54,047 bases of DNA from UBA3774 sp045600025. Its GTDB lineage: Bacteria; Bacillota; Clostridia; Lachnospirales; Lachnospiraceae. Below the pieces are notes generated by a model, which was not told the DNA's origin, did no database searches, and saw only the letters and a program-made list of their open reading frames with translations. The stretch spans positions 1 to 54,047 of the forward strand of contig JAZRXC010000008.1 of the NCBI GenBank assembly GCA_045600025.1. The letters run 5' to 3'. Below are positions 43,691-51,706 of this stretch, one piece after another (positions within the stretch are counted from its first letter, which is position 1; every line of letters starts with the position of its first letter). The translations under genes were made by a program, and so were the position numbers.

Positions 43691-45616
43691 TTATTTGATT
43701 ATCGCAAGCTTTTTCAGCGTTTTTTCTGTAGGGACTCCGTTTTTATCCCATCCTCTCGCTTCATAATATGTCTTCTTCATTGTCTCAAGTGGAACCTTGG
43801 TCTTACTATCATTAGCATCCTGAGGCACATCCGTCAGTCGCTTCGGAAGTGCGTCGTCTTTGGCGCTTACTCCGAATTTAGAATTCACATATCTTTCGAG
43901 ATTGTAACCCCTCTCTCCTGTTTGCAGGTATTTTCCGAAAGTCATCGGCATGTTAAGGGCATACCCCATCATTTTTGTATGATGAAATACCGGAAGGTGT
44001 ATCGCAGCTATCCTCGGATTCTTGTTAATTAATCTGAGGGCCCATCCGATATGAGGAATTGCCTTATTGCAAATAGTTGCAATTGCCCCCTTCGGCTTGG
44101 TAATAAGGAAACCGGGGAAGAATGCATATGATGTAAACAGGCATTGGCCTGTGGCAGAAATCATTTCCATAAGATCCTGGAACATCATTGTGAAGTCTGC
44201 TTTTGCTTTAGGAGTCTGAGAATCAGTGTGGAGTCCCAGTCCCTCAACTATTACAAGATAGCCGCCATTCAGATGACAACCACCCCTGTTTGAAACTGCA
44301 TATCCGAGTCCCTGCCCGACTGCGCGTCTCGGTTCGTATGCAGCAAGCTCAAGTCCCTTTGCGTGAATAGCAAAATCCTCTCCACCGTATTTTTTTGAAA
44401 GGTTCTTGCTGCCCTCCGCCAGCTCATCGCCGATGCCTCTTCTGTATGCAATGTCTTCAAAAACTTGAGAAATGTTATCGATTTTTCCGAACTCGAGGCC
44501 ATTATCCCACAGGCCTTTTTCATTAGCTTCCATCGCCCAGGCAAGTGTAGAAGCAGACGATATAGTGTCCATGCCTAATTCGTCGAGTTCGTAATTCCAT
44601 TTGAAAATCATAGGAAGATCGCAGTTAACGATTCCTCCTCCCAAAAGTCCTAATGTCTCAAGTTCAGGGCCCTTTACTGCTTTTCCTTCAACCTCAACGG
44701 TTCTTGCGCACTTTATAGGGCAAGTCAAACACCCCTTGTTTACTATATTGTATTTTTCAGCAAGCTCTTCACCGCTAACTTTTGCAAAATCCTCGTACTG
44801 TCCCTTGCTGTAGTTTTTAGTCGCAAGAATACCGATGGACTGCATCTGTGATACAAGTGCGGCTGTACCGAGTTTCGGAAGCTGACTGCCGGTAAGCGGA
44901 TGGCTTCTTAAATACTTAAACCATTTTTTGCACCACTCTTTTGTCTTTTCGGGATTTGATACAGGAATGTTTTTAGTTCCGGTTGCAGTAATTCCCTTCA
45001 GGTTTTTCCACCCGTATACAGCACCCACACCTGCTCTTCCGGATACCCTCTCATCGGAAACTACAGCCGAGTACTTTACAAGGTTTTCTCCTGCGGGGCC
45101 TATTACTACCTGTCCCATTTTCACCTGCCGCTTCTTAGCTTCTTCAATTTTGTTTTTCAAGGCTTCCTGGGCTGCACTTGTTTTCATTCCCCATATATCA
45201 TCCGCATCATGAAGAATAAAATTGCCATTATCAATTTCCAGCCAAGAAGGCTTCTCACATTTGCCCTTTATTATAAGGGCATCGATTCCTGCTTTTTTCA
45301 GATAATATCCGAATCTTCCTCCGCAATTCGATGATGCAATAAAACCTGTCTGCGGTGAAAGTGTTGACATATTAAATCTTGATGAGCTTGGGGCACCGGT
45401 ACCTGTAAGCGGTCCGGTAGAAATCACTATAAGATTTTCTTCGGAAAAAGCTTTTTCAGTTCCTGTGAGATTATCGTTCAGAATCTTTGCCGCCATAATC
45501 TTCCCGCCGATGAAAAGCTCTCTGTCATCATCTGTCCAAGGATAATCTGTAACTGTTTGTGAGGAAAGATCGTACATTACGACTCTTCCCATGTAACCAC
45601 CGAATTTGCTTGGCAT
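43691..45616 (-). CDS. Tungsten/molybdopterin aldehyde ferredoxin oxidoreductase
   Basis: 641 residues from ATG at 45616, with AAAGGAGG upstream; a GTG two codons earlier is possible. The N-terminal domain starts GGYMGRVVMYDLSS, then TGPLTGTGAPSSSRF and the pterin-contacting RAGVGAVYGWKNLKG. Cluster Cys residues are in GCLTCPIKCARTVE and about 30 residues later (GGGIVNCDL). The enzyme oxidises aldehydes or reduces acids with ferredoxin and normally binds tungsten with two pyranopterins. A terminator sits 20 nt upstream with no clear promoter in between. Confidence 0.93.
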   Translation of the reverse strand: MPSKFGGYMGRVVMYDLSSQTVTDYPWTDDDRELFIGGKIMAAKILNDNLTGTEKAFSEENLIVISTGPLTGTGAPSSSRFNMSTLSPQTGFIASSNCGGRFGYYLKKAGIDALIIKGKCEKPSWLEIDNGNFILHDADDIWGMKTSAAQEALKNKIEEAKKRQVKMGQVVIGPAGENLVKYSAVVSDERVSGRAGVGAVYGWKNLKGITATGTKNIPVSNPEKTKEWCKKWFKYLRSHPLTGSQLPKLGTAALVSQMQSIGILATKNYSKGQYEDFAKVSGEELAEKYNIVNKGCLTCPIKCARTVEVEGKAVKGPELETLGLLGGGIVNCDLPMIFKWNYELDELGMDTISSASTLAWAMEANEKGLWDNGLEFGKIDNISQVFEDIAYRRGIGDELAEGSKNLSKKYGGEDFAIHAKGLELAAYEPRRAVGQGLGYAVSNRGGCHLNGGYLVIVEGLGLHTDSQTPKAKADFTMMFQDLMEMISATGQCLFTSYAFFPGFLITKPKGAIATICNKAIPHIGWALRLINKNPRIAAIHLPVFHHTKMMGYALNMPMTFGKYLQTGERGYNLERYVNSKFGVSAKDDALPKRLTDVPQDANDSKTKVPLETMKKTYYEARGWDKNGVPTEKTLKKLAIIK

Positions 45617-45635
45617 AGGCACCTCCTTTATAGAA

Positions 45636-45685
45636 TAAAAAAATCTGCCGACTTATGTTTTCATTATATACATAAGCCGGCAGAT
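45636..45685 (-). terminator. Terminator between the lipoprotein gene and the aldehyde oxidoreductase gene
   Basis: Arms ATCTGCCGACTTATG and CATAAGCCGGCAGAT are followed by seven T on the minus strand. The next start codon is 20 nt away, so downstream expression needs readthrough or a promoter overlapping the hairpin. Confidence 0.85.
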
Positions 45686-45715
45686 ATTACAATAACATTT
45701 AATTAACATATTTAA

Positions 45716-46642
45716 TTATTTCGTGACTATTTCAAAAACTCCCTTTATATACTTTCCGGAGCTAGTCTGAGCACAGGGCGCCAGCCACACACTTCCGTCA
45801 TCTGAAGTTGCCTTGTCCTTTTCTATTGCAATAAGAGTAATGTCTGATTCAAGATCTTCTGAATCTATCTCTGACTCATATCCGTCAGAAGCAATCACCT
45901 TAACACTCTTTGCGCCTGCCAGTCCAAGTCTGTCTAAAACATCTTTTAGTACATATCCGCTATAAGTCTGTTCTGATATTTTGCCTTTGCTGTTTTGAAC
46001 GGTTACTATTGCCTTATATATATTTAAGCCATCTAAATCTGCATTAGTAACGTCTTTTCCGTTTATCTTAAATTTATAATCAGTAAATGTAATCTTGCCT
46101 GTCTTATCAGAAACATCAGGCTCAGCCAGTTCTGTAAGCTCGCTTTCTTCTTTATCTTCTTTATCTTCCTTATCCTGATTCTTATCTGTTAATCCTATTG
46201 ATTTTAGGTTCTTCAGATAATCTCCTGTTGTATCGGATGAGCACGGGGCAAACCATGGTCCTTCTTTGAAAGGCTCTCCGTCCTTTAACATCGCTATGAG
46301 GCATGTGGCATCTGACAAATCACCCTCATATGTAAATGAGTATCCATCTGTGGCTGTTACTTCAATTGCCTTCGGTATATCATTTATTCCGCATTCCTTA
46401 AATACATCGGAAAGCTTGTACCCTTTATACTCGGCAGTTTTTTTAGTTCCTTCTGAATTAACACTTTCAGATACTGCCGTATGTAGTTCGTATTTTTCCA
46501 TTTCGCTATTGCCGATACTGACGCCGCAAATGTTGATTGCGAATTCGGGAACCACTTCTTTGCTTTTTCCATCATCACATGCAACTAACAGCAGTGACAG
46601 AATGAAGGTTAATACTAATGCTGTAATTCGTTTTATTTTCAT
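45716..46642 (-). CDS. Lipoprotein with two molybdopterin-binding-like (sulfite-oxidase fold) domains
   Basis: 308 residues. The lipoprotein signal ends LLLVAC (Cys22). Two tandem copies of an Oxidored_molyb-like unit follow (about 33-150 and 185-308), each with a GY-LSDV/GY-LKDV helix, a V-ATDGY/V-ASDGY strand and a FAPC/LAPC stretch followed by a Gly-Asp/Gly-Lys-Tyr motif. An Asp/Lys/Glu linker joins them. Such domains bind molybdopterin in sulfite oxidase, but many bacterial lipoprotein versions have no known cofactor. It is the fourth gene after the FecBCD-type transporter and just upstream of the tungsten/molybdenum enzyme. Confidence 0.75.
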   Translation of the reverse strand: MKIKRITALVLTFILSLLLVACDDGKSKEVVPEFAINICGVSIGNSEMEKYELHTAVSESVNSEGTKKTAEYKGYKLSDVFKECGINDIPKAIEVTATDGYSFTYEGDLSDATCLIAMLKDGEPFKEGPWFAPCSSDTTGDYLKNLKSIGLTDKNQDKEDKEDKEESELTELAEPDVSDKTGKITFTDYKFKINGKDVTNADLDGLNIYKAIVTVQNSKGKISEQTYSGYVLKDVLDRLGLAGAKSVKVIASDGYESEIDSEDLESDITLIAIEKDKATSDDGSVWLAPCAQTSSGKYIKGVFEIVTK

Positions 46643-46661
46643 ATGAGCTTCCTACCTTTCT

Positions 46662-47438
46662 TTATAGTTTCGGATAAACACACACATTGCGTTTAAATTC
46701 TTCCATATATCTGATTTTTATATCTCCGCCATATACCGAGTTCAGCTTTTCCTCGGTTAACATCTCCGTTGATGTTCCGTAACTAAGCTTACCGCAATTA
46801 TCAAATAAAGCCACTTCTCCTCCCAGAATCAAACTGTGGTTCGGGTCATGCGTGCTTATCACCGCAGAGAAACCTTTTTCCGTCAAAGTTTTAATAATTC
46901 TGAGGACTTCCATCTGATGACTGAAATCAAGATGAGCAGTCGGCTCATCAAAAATGACCAGCTTCGGATTTGATGCAATTGCTCTTGCTATGGCAGCTTG
47001 TTGACGTTCTCCGCCGGATAGTTCCGTGATACTGCGCTGAGCAAGATGCTCAATCCCGAGCTTTTCCATTGCCGTTTCTGCCGCTCTTTCCTCTTGCCTT
47101 CCGGGTTGAGAAAAGAGTCCCAGATTAACGCAGCACCCCGTAAGAACGTATTCAAAAACCGTAAAGTCAAAGCCCGGAGTATTTGTCTGCGGAACATATC
47201 CCACTACGCTTGCAATATCTTTCTCTCTGAGATCTTTTACCTCTCTGCCGTATAGCTTTATTTCCCCTTCATACCCTTTTCTCAATCCCAAAAGGCATGA
47301 AAACAAAGTGCTTTTGCCGGCGCCGTTTCGTCCAAGCACGGTTAAAAGGCTTCCTTCTTTTATATCCAAATCTATCCCGCTAAGAACGGGGATGTCGTTT
47401 TGATAGGAATACTTTAAATTACGTACTGTATATATCAT
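46662..47438 (-). CDS. ABC transporter ATPase, FecE/BtuD type
   Basis: 258 residues from ATG at 47438, preceded by GGAGCAGAAATAT. It has Walker A GRNGAGKSTLFS, signature ELSGGERQQAAIARAIA, Walker B LVIFDEPTAHLD and the H-loop STHDPNHS. The first motif and the domain order match metal-chelate/vitamin-B12-type importers. It overlaps the permease stop by 4 nt. Confidence 0.95.
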   Translation of the reverse strand: MIYTVRNLKYSYQNDIPVLSGIDLDIKEGSLLTVLGRNGAGKSTLFSCLLGLRKGYEGEIKLYGREVKDLREKDIASVVGYVPQTNTPGFDFTVFEYVLTGCCVNLGLFSQPGRQEERAAETAMEKLGIEHLAQRSITELSGGERQQAAIARAIASNPKLVIFDEPTAHLDFSHQMEVLRIIKTLTEKGFSAVISTHDPNHSLILGGEVALFDNCGKLSYGTSTEMLTEEKLNSVYGGDIKIRYMEEFKRNVCVYPKL

Positions 47439-48466
47439 ATATTTCTGCTCCTCCTTCTGAAAAGGAGCCACAGGAAAAACGGTGCCCCGATTATGCCGGT
47501 CATAATACTGACAGGCATTTCATTTACTCCGACGATTCTTGTAAGAGTATCAACAAGCAGCATAAATGATGCTCCTATAAAACAAGATGCAGGGAAAAGT
47601 CTTCTGTTGCTTGCGCCGACGATCATTCTGGCAAGATGCGGTATGACAAGCCCTACCCATCCGATTGTTCCTGCCATGCACACGGACGCAGCGGTTATCA
47701 ATGTCGAAGAAACGATTGCTATAGTTCTTACTAAACGGACATTTACGCCAAGTGTTTTAGCTTCCTCGCTTCCCAGAGAAAGCACATCTATCCACCAAGA
47801 AATCAGAATAAGTATGACGGTGGGGATTATCATCACTGCCGCCAGTATTCCTAAATCTCTTACAGAAACATACGAAAAGCTTCCCATAGTCCAGTATGTT
47901 ATGGATACCAGCTGCGTATCAGGATCTGCCGTAAACTTGATAAATCCCAGAATTGAAGACATCAAAGAGCCCACTATTATTCCGGATAAAACAAGAATCA
48001 TCTCGGATTTATTTTTCATAACTGCGGCTATGGCTGCCGTAATCAGAACTGCAATCAATCCTCCTGCAAATGCAAATGCAGATATAAAACCTGCACTAAG
48101 TCCCATTAATATCGCTGCTGCCGCACCTATGCAGGCTCCTCCGGATACTCCCAGAAAATCCGGTGATACCAAAGGATTATTAAACACTCCCTGATAACAT
48201 GCGCCGGATATAGAAAGAGCCATTCCCACAAGAATAGCTGCCAGAATTCTGGGAAGTCTTAAACCCAGTACTACATTAACCACCATGGAATCTGCTTTTT
48301 GCTCCATCCCGAAAAGTGATCTTAGAAGTATAGAGATACTATCGGACGCAGAAACCGGATACTTTCCGACACAAAGAGAAAGTACCATCAGTATAAGCAA
48401 CACTATTAATAGAATTATCAGCATTGCCGCAAAGTGTTTTGAATTTTGCTTTCTTTTCTGCTCCAT
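47435..48466 (-). CDS. ABC transporter permease, FecCD/BtuC type
   Basis: 343 residues from ATG at 48466 (GAGGGA upstream; TTG at 48484 possible). About ten membrane segments and family motifs GLRLPRILAAILVGMALSIS, GACYQGVFNNPLVSPDFLG and GLVIPHLARMIVGASNR are present. It is one permease gene, expected to work as a homodimer. Substrates of this family include ferric chelates, heme, cobalamin and, in some bacteria, molybdate or tungstate. Confidence 0.95.
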   Translation of the reverse strand: MEQKRKQNSKHFAAMLIILLIVLLILMVLSLCVGKYPVSASDSISILLRSLFGMEQKADSMVVNVVLGLRLPRILAAILVGMALSISGACYQGVFNNPLVSPDFLGVSGGACIGAAAAILMGLSAGFISAFAFAGGLIAVLITAAIAAVMKNKSEMILVLSGIIVGSLMSSILGFIKFTADPDTQLVSITYWTMGSFSYVSVRDLGILAAVMIIPTVILILISWWIDVLSLGSEEAKTLGVNVRLVRTIAIVSSTLITAASVCMAGTIGWVGLVIPHLARMIVGASNRRLFPASCFIGASFMLLVDTLTRIVGVNEMPVSIMTGIIGAPFFLWLLFRRRSRNI

Positions 48467-48480
48467 AAATTGCAATTCCC

Positions 48481-49530
48481 TCAAAATTTATCCCAGTCCA
48501 ACTCCAGTTCTTTATCAAAGCATCTTCCGAACATAAATCTGTAATAATCGTCAACTTGATCCTCGAAATCTTCGACCGATAAGTATTCCGGATACATTTC
48601 TCTGAGCATATATAGTGTTCCGAGGATGCACGATAGGCCTGGGATATCCCAGGAATCGTATCGTGTCGGTATTACGTAAATGTTTTTGTTATTTACAGCG
48701 GTCATAGCACTCCATGCAGGATCTTCATACAGCTCCTCAGTCGTATACTCAAGAGCTGTTGAACTGGTACAGAATAGTACATCCGGATTATATTCAAATA
48801 CTTTTTCTACGCCGATGTTAACCCAGTCTCTGTGATCACTTTCTTTTACTACAGGTATACCTCCTGCCTGTTCTATCATCCATGTCTGAAGCATATCGGC
48901 GCCTGCAACTCTCCCCTGTTTTCCTCCCATAAGAAGCGCTGTCTTTCGTTCGCTTTCAGGTATAGTGTCGACTATGCCCTTGATATATTCAAATTTTCCT
49001 TCAATCCACTTTATTGCCTTTTTTGCATTTTCCTCTTCGCCGAAGTACTCGCCCAACATAGTAAGTGTTGTTTTTATATCATCAATGCTCTCTACACTGA
49101 TACAGATTACATCTACTCCCAGTTTCGATACTGCCTCTACTGTTTCATGATCATTAATTCTATGAATCAATGTATCCGGCGCATATGCGGCAAGCTTTTC
49201 CAGATCTACCGTTCCCCTGCCGACAGTTCCGGCTACTTTGAAGTTTTTATCGGCAGTCTTCCAAAAATCACTTTTTACATTTACGGCTTTAACTCTGTCG
49301 CTAAGTCCCAAAGCCTCTATGAATGGGACCGCTACCGCATAAACCGAAGCTATAGTCAAATCCTTGGCATTAGATCTTACACCTATGGTTCTTCCGTCGG
49401 CATCGGTTATTTCTGCTGTTGAGGCTTCTTTTTCGGGGGGCAAAATGTTTCTGTCACACCCGCATATGCAACAGGCTGACATAGATATTATCAATGTTAA
49501 AACAATTGTTTTGATATTCTTAATATGCAA
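48481..49530 (-). CDS. FecB/BtuF-type substrate-binding lipoprotein
   Basis: 349 residues from TTG at 49530, preceded by AGGAGG with 5-nt spacing; an upstream in-frame TTG at 49575 would place coding inside the leader hairpin and is rejected. The lipoprotein signal is HIKNIKTIVLTLIIS then MSACCICGC. The binding-protein fold shows DADGRTIGVRS, LAAYAPDTLIHR and VFEYNPDVLF. The substrate is not readable; the neighbourhood suggests an oxyanion or metal complex for a pterin enzyme. Confidence 0.9.
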   Translation of the reverse strand: MHIKNIKTIVLTLIISMSACCICGCDRNILPPEKEASTAEITDADGRTIGVRSNAKDLTIASVYAVAVPFIEALGLSDRVKAVNVKSDFWKTADKNFKVAGTVGRGTVDLEKLAAYAPDTLIHRINDHETVEAVSKLGVDVICISVESIDDIKTTLTMLGEYFGEEENAKKAIKWIEGKFEYIKGIVDTIPESERKTALLMGGKQGRVAGADMLQTWMIEQAGGIPVVKESDHRDWVNIGVEKVFEYNPDVLFCTSSTALEYTTEELYEDPAWSAMTAVNNKNIYVIPTRYDSWDIPGLSCILGTLYMLREMYPEYLSVEDFEDQVDDYYRFMFGRCFDKELELDWDKF

Positions 49531-49534
49531 AAAA

Positions 49535-49561
49535 GCCTCCTGTTCCGCATAAGAACAGAAG
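49535..49561 (-). promoter_or_regulatory. Hairpin sequestering the ribosome binding site of the transporter operon
   Basis: On the minus strand CTTCTGTTC pairs with GAACAGGAG (9 bp, one G-U) around a 7-nt loop. The 3' arm includes most of the AGGAGG used by the TTG start at 49530, so the fold would block translation. CTTC of the 5' arm could instead pair with GAAG of the aptamer's closing stem. Confidence 0.7.
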
Positions 49562-49595
49562 TCTTTATACACCAAATAATTATCATTTTTGAAGT

Positions 49596-49691
49596 ATGCT
49601 TCTTTTCAAACGCGGAAGGTCATACCGTTTCCGGTGTGGCCCTGGCCAGAGAACCTTTGCGCGCTGCAGAGGGTTCGGTGGCTCGAAACAT
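49596..49691 (-). ncRNA. Structured leader RNA, candidate Moco/Tuco-type riboswitch
   Basis: A closing stem ATGTTTC/GAAGCAT (49685-49691 with 49596-49602) encloses two arms. One is GCCA-CC-GAACC ... GGTTC-TC-TGGC with a GC-rich tip; the other is CACACCG-GAAA-CGGTATG, capped by a GNRA-type loop. The arms and GAAA loop recall the molybdenum/tungsten cofactor RNA motif, and the operon leads to an aldehyde ferredoxin oxidoreductase. Class assignment is by eye; the structure itself is better supported than the ligand. Some pairs are A-C on this strand but G-U on the other. Confidence 0.45.
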
Positions 49692-49707
49692 GTTTAATGA
49701 CAATCAA

Positions 49708-49736
49708 ATTATACTATAAAACTTTTTAACCGTAAA
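49708..49736 (-). promoter_or_regulatory. Sigma-A promoter of the riboswitch-transporter operon
   Basis: TTTACG (49731-49736), a 17-nt spacer and a perfect TATAAT (49708-49713). Transcription would start just before the structured RNA, which supports the minus strand as the functional one. Confidence 0.7.
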
Positions 49737-49751
49737 TCTATGATTTTTTAC

Positions 49752-49793
49752 ATAAAAAATCGTCCACCGCAAATGAACCTGCAATGGACGATT
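49752..49793 (-). terminator. Terminator after rplL
   Basis: AATCGTCCA pairs with TGGACGATT around an 18-nt loop, followed by TTTTTTATG on the minus strand, 20 nt after the rplL stop. Confidence 0.85.
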
Positions 49794-49812
49794 GTTATTG
49801 CTTTGTGTTTGA

Positions 49813-50187
49813 TTACTTAAGGGTAACCTTTGCGCCTTCAGCCTCAAGAGCTGCCTTAGCAGCCTCAGCCTCTTCCTTGCTGACTTCTGTCTTAACAGCC
49901 TTAGGAGCTGCATCAACAAGATCCTTAGCTTCCTTAAGACCAAGTCCGGTAAGCTCACGAACAACCTTGATGATCTTAACCTTGTTAGGACCAACATCGG
50001 TAAGCTCTACGTCAAAGCTATCCTTCTCCTCAGCTGCTTCAGCGGCTGCAGGGCCGGCAGCAACTACAACACCTGCTGCTGCAGAAACACCAAACTTCTC
50101 TTCGCAAGCCTTTACAAGATCATTGAGTTCAAGAACGCTGAGCTCTTCAACAGCTGCGATAATTTCATCAATTGTTAATTTAGCCAT
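49813..50187 (-). CDS. rplL: 50S ribosomal protein L7/L12
   Basis: 124 residues: dimerising N-terminal domain (LTIDEIIAAVEELSVLELNDL), Ala/Gly hinge (about 36-52) and the factor-binding C-terminal domain (VELTDVGPNKVKIIKVVREL, GLGLKEAKDLVDAAPK). It is last in the block; rpoB, its usual neighbour, does not follow. Confidence 0.97.
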   Translation of the reverse strand: MAKLTIDEIIAAVEELSVLELNDLVKACEEKFGVSAAAGVVVAAGPAAAEAAEEKDSFDVELTDVGPNKVKIIKVVRELTGLGLKEAKDLVDAAPKAVKTEVSKEEAEAAKAALEAEGAKVTLK

Positions 50188-50207
50188 TTTAATTTTCCTC
50201 CGTGTAA

Positions 50208-50798
50208 TTAAGCCTCTGCGGGCTCCTCTGTTGCAGCTTCTTCAGGAGCAGCTGCGCTAACTTCTTCTTTTACTTCAGCTTCAGGAGCTTCTTCTTCCTT
50301 CTCTTCTACCGGTGCTCCGCCTTTTTCAGCAATCTGCTTAATAACACGTGCGAAGTTGGTAATAGGGGACTGGAAGCTTCCGAGCAATCTGGACAGCAGT
50401 ACTTCGCGACCGGGGATAGTTGCGATAATCGTAATACCCTTCTCGTCATAGTAGGTGCCGTCTACAACACCGGCTTTGAGTGACAGCGCCTCGATATCTT
50501 TGCAGTATCCATTGATAATGCGAGCAGGAGCAGTTGCATCTTCCTTAGAAACAGCGATTGCAAGCGGTCCTTTAAGATCCTCGGTAAGTCCTTCAAAAGG
50601 TGTGTCTTTAACAGCCAGTCTAACAAGTGTGTTCTTGTATACCTTATAAGTAACACCGGCTTCACGAAGTTCCTTACGGAGCTTGGTGTCTTCTTCAACA
50701 GTGATACCGCGATAGTTTACGAGAACGGCACTCTTTGCACCGTCAAGAAGGTCTGAAACTTCCTGAACGATGGGCTGTTTTAATTCGACTTTTGCCAT
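50208..50798 (-). CDS. rplJ: 50S ribosomal protein L10
   Basis: 196 residues from ATG at 50798, preceded by AAGGAGG; a 36-codon upstream extension lies in the leader and is rejected. The L10 core is VSDLLDGAKSAVLVNYRG and YKVYKNTLVRLA. An acidic Glu/Ala tail (about 165-196) is longer than usual. Confidence 0.96.
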   Translation of the reverse strand: MAKVELKQPIVQEVSDLLDGAKSAVLVNYRGITVEEDTKLRKELREAGVTYKVYKNTLVRLAVKDTPFEGLTEDLKGPLAIAVSKEDATAPARIINGYCKDIEALSLKAGVVDGTYYDEKGITIIATIPGREVLLSRLLGSFQSPITNFARVIKQIAEKGGAPVEEKEEEAPEAEVKEEVSAAAPEEAATEEPAEA

Positions 50799-50835
50799 AG
50801 GTTTTTCCTCCTTATCAGATTTTACCCTCTGCAGA

Positions 50836-50870
50836 AAATAAGTCCTCCAAACCGGACGGCCGAAGGACTT
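50836..50870 (-). terminator. Attenuator hairpin in the L10 leader
   Basis: AAGTCCT pairs with AGGACTT with a GC-rich interior and is followed by ATTTTC. It is placed between the leader structure and rplJ, as in known L10 autoregulation by attenuation. Confidence 0.65.
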
Positions 50871-50874
50871 AGAA

Positions 50875-50948
50875 ATATCAATTATTCCTCTCCTCGGCAG
50901 GCGCATAAGCTTTGAACCTTTCGGTACCGGCTGTCTTCGGCAGTGGTA
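50875..50948 (-). promoter_or_regulatory. L10 leader (rplJ autoregulatory RNA)
   Basis: The minus strand reads ACTGCCGAAGACAGCCGGTA and later CCTGCCGAGGAGAGG, the two conserved blocks of the ribosomal-protein L10 leader. The L10-(L7/L12)4 complex binds this RNA and limits its own synthesis. Confidence 0.8.
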
Positions 50949-50958
50949 ATGCTATATG

Positions 50959-50987
50959 ACTTTATCACGGATATCCGTGAGTGTCAA
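50959..50987 (-). promoter_or_regulatory. Sigma-A promoter of rplJL with palindromic spacer
   Basis: A perfect TTGACA (50982-50987), a 17-nt spacer and TAAAGT (50959-50964). Sixteen of the 17 spacer bases (50965-50980) are the perfect palindrome TCACGGATATCCGTGA. Confidence 0.7.
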
Positions 50988-50995
50988 CTTAATAA

Positions 50996-51694
50996 TTATT
51001 CGCTCAGGAACTTGAGTGAATTCAAACGGATACCAGGGCCCATAGTGGTAGCAATGGTAACGTTCTTAAGATAAGTTCCCTTAAGTGATGCGGGCTTAGC
51101 TTTAACGATAGCTCCCATAACGGCACTAAGGTTCTCCTGAATCTGATCTTCAGTAAATGAAACCTTACCAATCGGAACATGAACGATGTTGCTCTTGTCA
51201 AGACGATACTCAATCTTACCTGCTTTAATCTCGTTGATAGCCTTTGTAACATCCATGGTAACAGTACCTGCCTTAGGGTTAGGCATAAGTCCCTTAGGAC
51301 CAAGAACCTTACCAAGACGTCCTACAACACCCATCATATCGGGAGTAGCAACAACTACGTCAAATTCAAACCAACCTTCATTCTGAATCTTCGGAATGAG
51401 TTCTTCAGCGCCTACATAATCTGCGCCGGCTGCTGCAGCTTCATCAGCCTTAGCGCCTTTAGCAAATACGAGAACGCGAACGGTCTTACCTGTTCCGTTG
51501 GGAAGAACAACAGCACCGCGGATTTGCTCTTCAGCATGGCGGCCATCACATCCTGTACGAATGTGAAGCTCTATTGTTTCATCAAACTTAGCGGTAGCAG
51601 TCTTCTTAAGAAGAGCAACTGCTTCGGGAACGTCATATAAAGTAGCACGGTTTACAAGCTTAGCAGCTTCGATGTATTTCTTACCCTTTTTCAT
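50996..51694 (-). CDS. rplA: 50S ribosomal protein L1
   Basis: 232 residues with the L1 signatures IELHIRTGCDGRHAEEQIRG and MGVVGRLGKVLGPKGLMPNP. It binds 23S rRNA at the L1 stalk and can repress its own mRNA. It follows rplK by 12 nt. Confidence 0.97.
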   Translation of the reverse strand: MKKGKKYIEAAKLVNRATLYDVPEAVALLKKTATAKFDETIELHIRTGCDGRHAEEQIRGAVVLPNGTGKTVRVLVFAKGAKADEAAAAGADYVGAEELIPKIQNEGWFEFDVVVATPDMMGVVGRLGKVLGPKGLMPNPKAGTVTMDVTKAINEIKAGKIEYRLDKSNIVHVPIGKVSFTEDQIQENLSAVMGAIVKAKPASLKGTYLKNVTIATTMGPGIRLNSLKFLSE

Positions 51695-51706
51695 GGCTCT
51701 CCCTCC

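Noticed and set aside
49640..49690. Possible tRNA or cobalamin B12-box
   Set aside because: GGTTCGG and GCCAGAGAACC look suggestive, but there is no cloverleaf, and the conserved cobalamin riboswitch blocks are absent.
49596..49691. Plus-strand ncRNA
   Set aside because: Several pairs in the arms are G-U on plus and A-C on minus, which first favoured plus. But the promoter, the closing stem, the binding-site hairpin and the downstream genes all support the minus strand; plus has no gene or terminator after it.
50799..50906. N-terminal extension of L10
   Set aside because: The added codons cover the L10 leader and attenuator; the AAGGAGG and L10 homology place the start at 50798.
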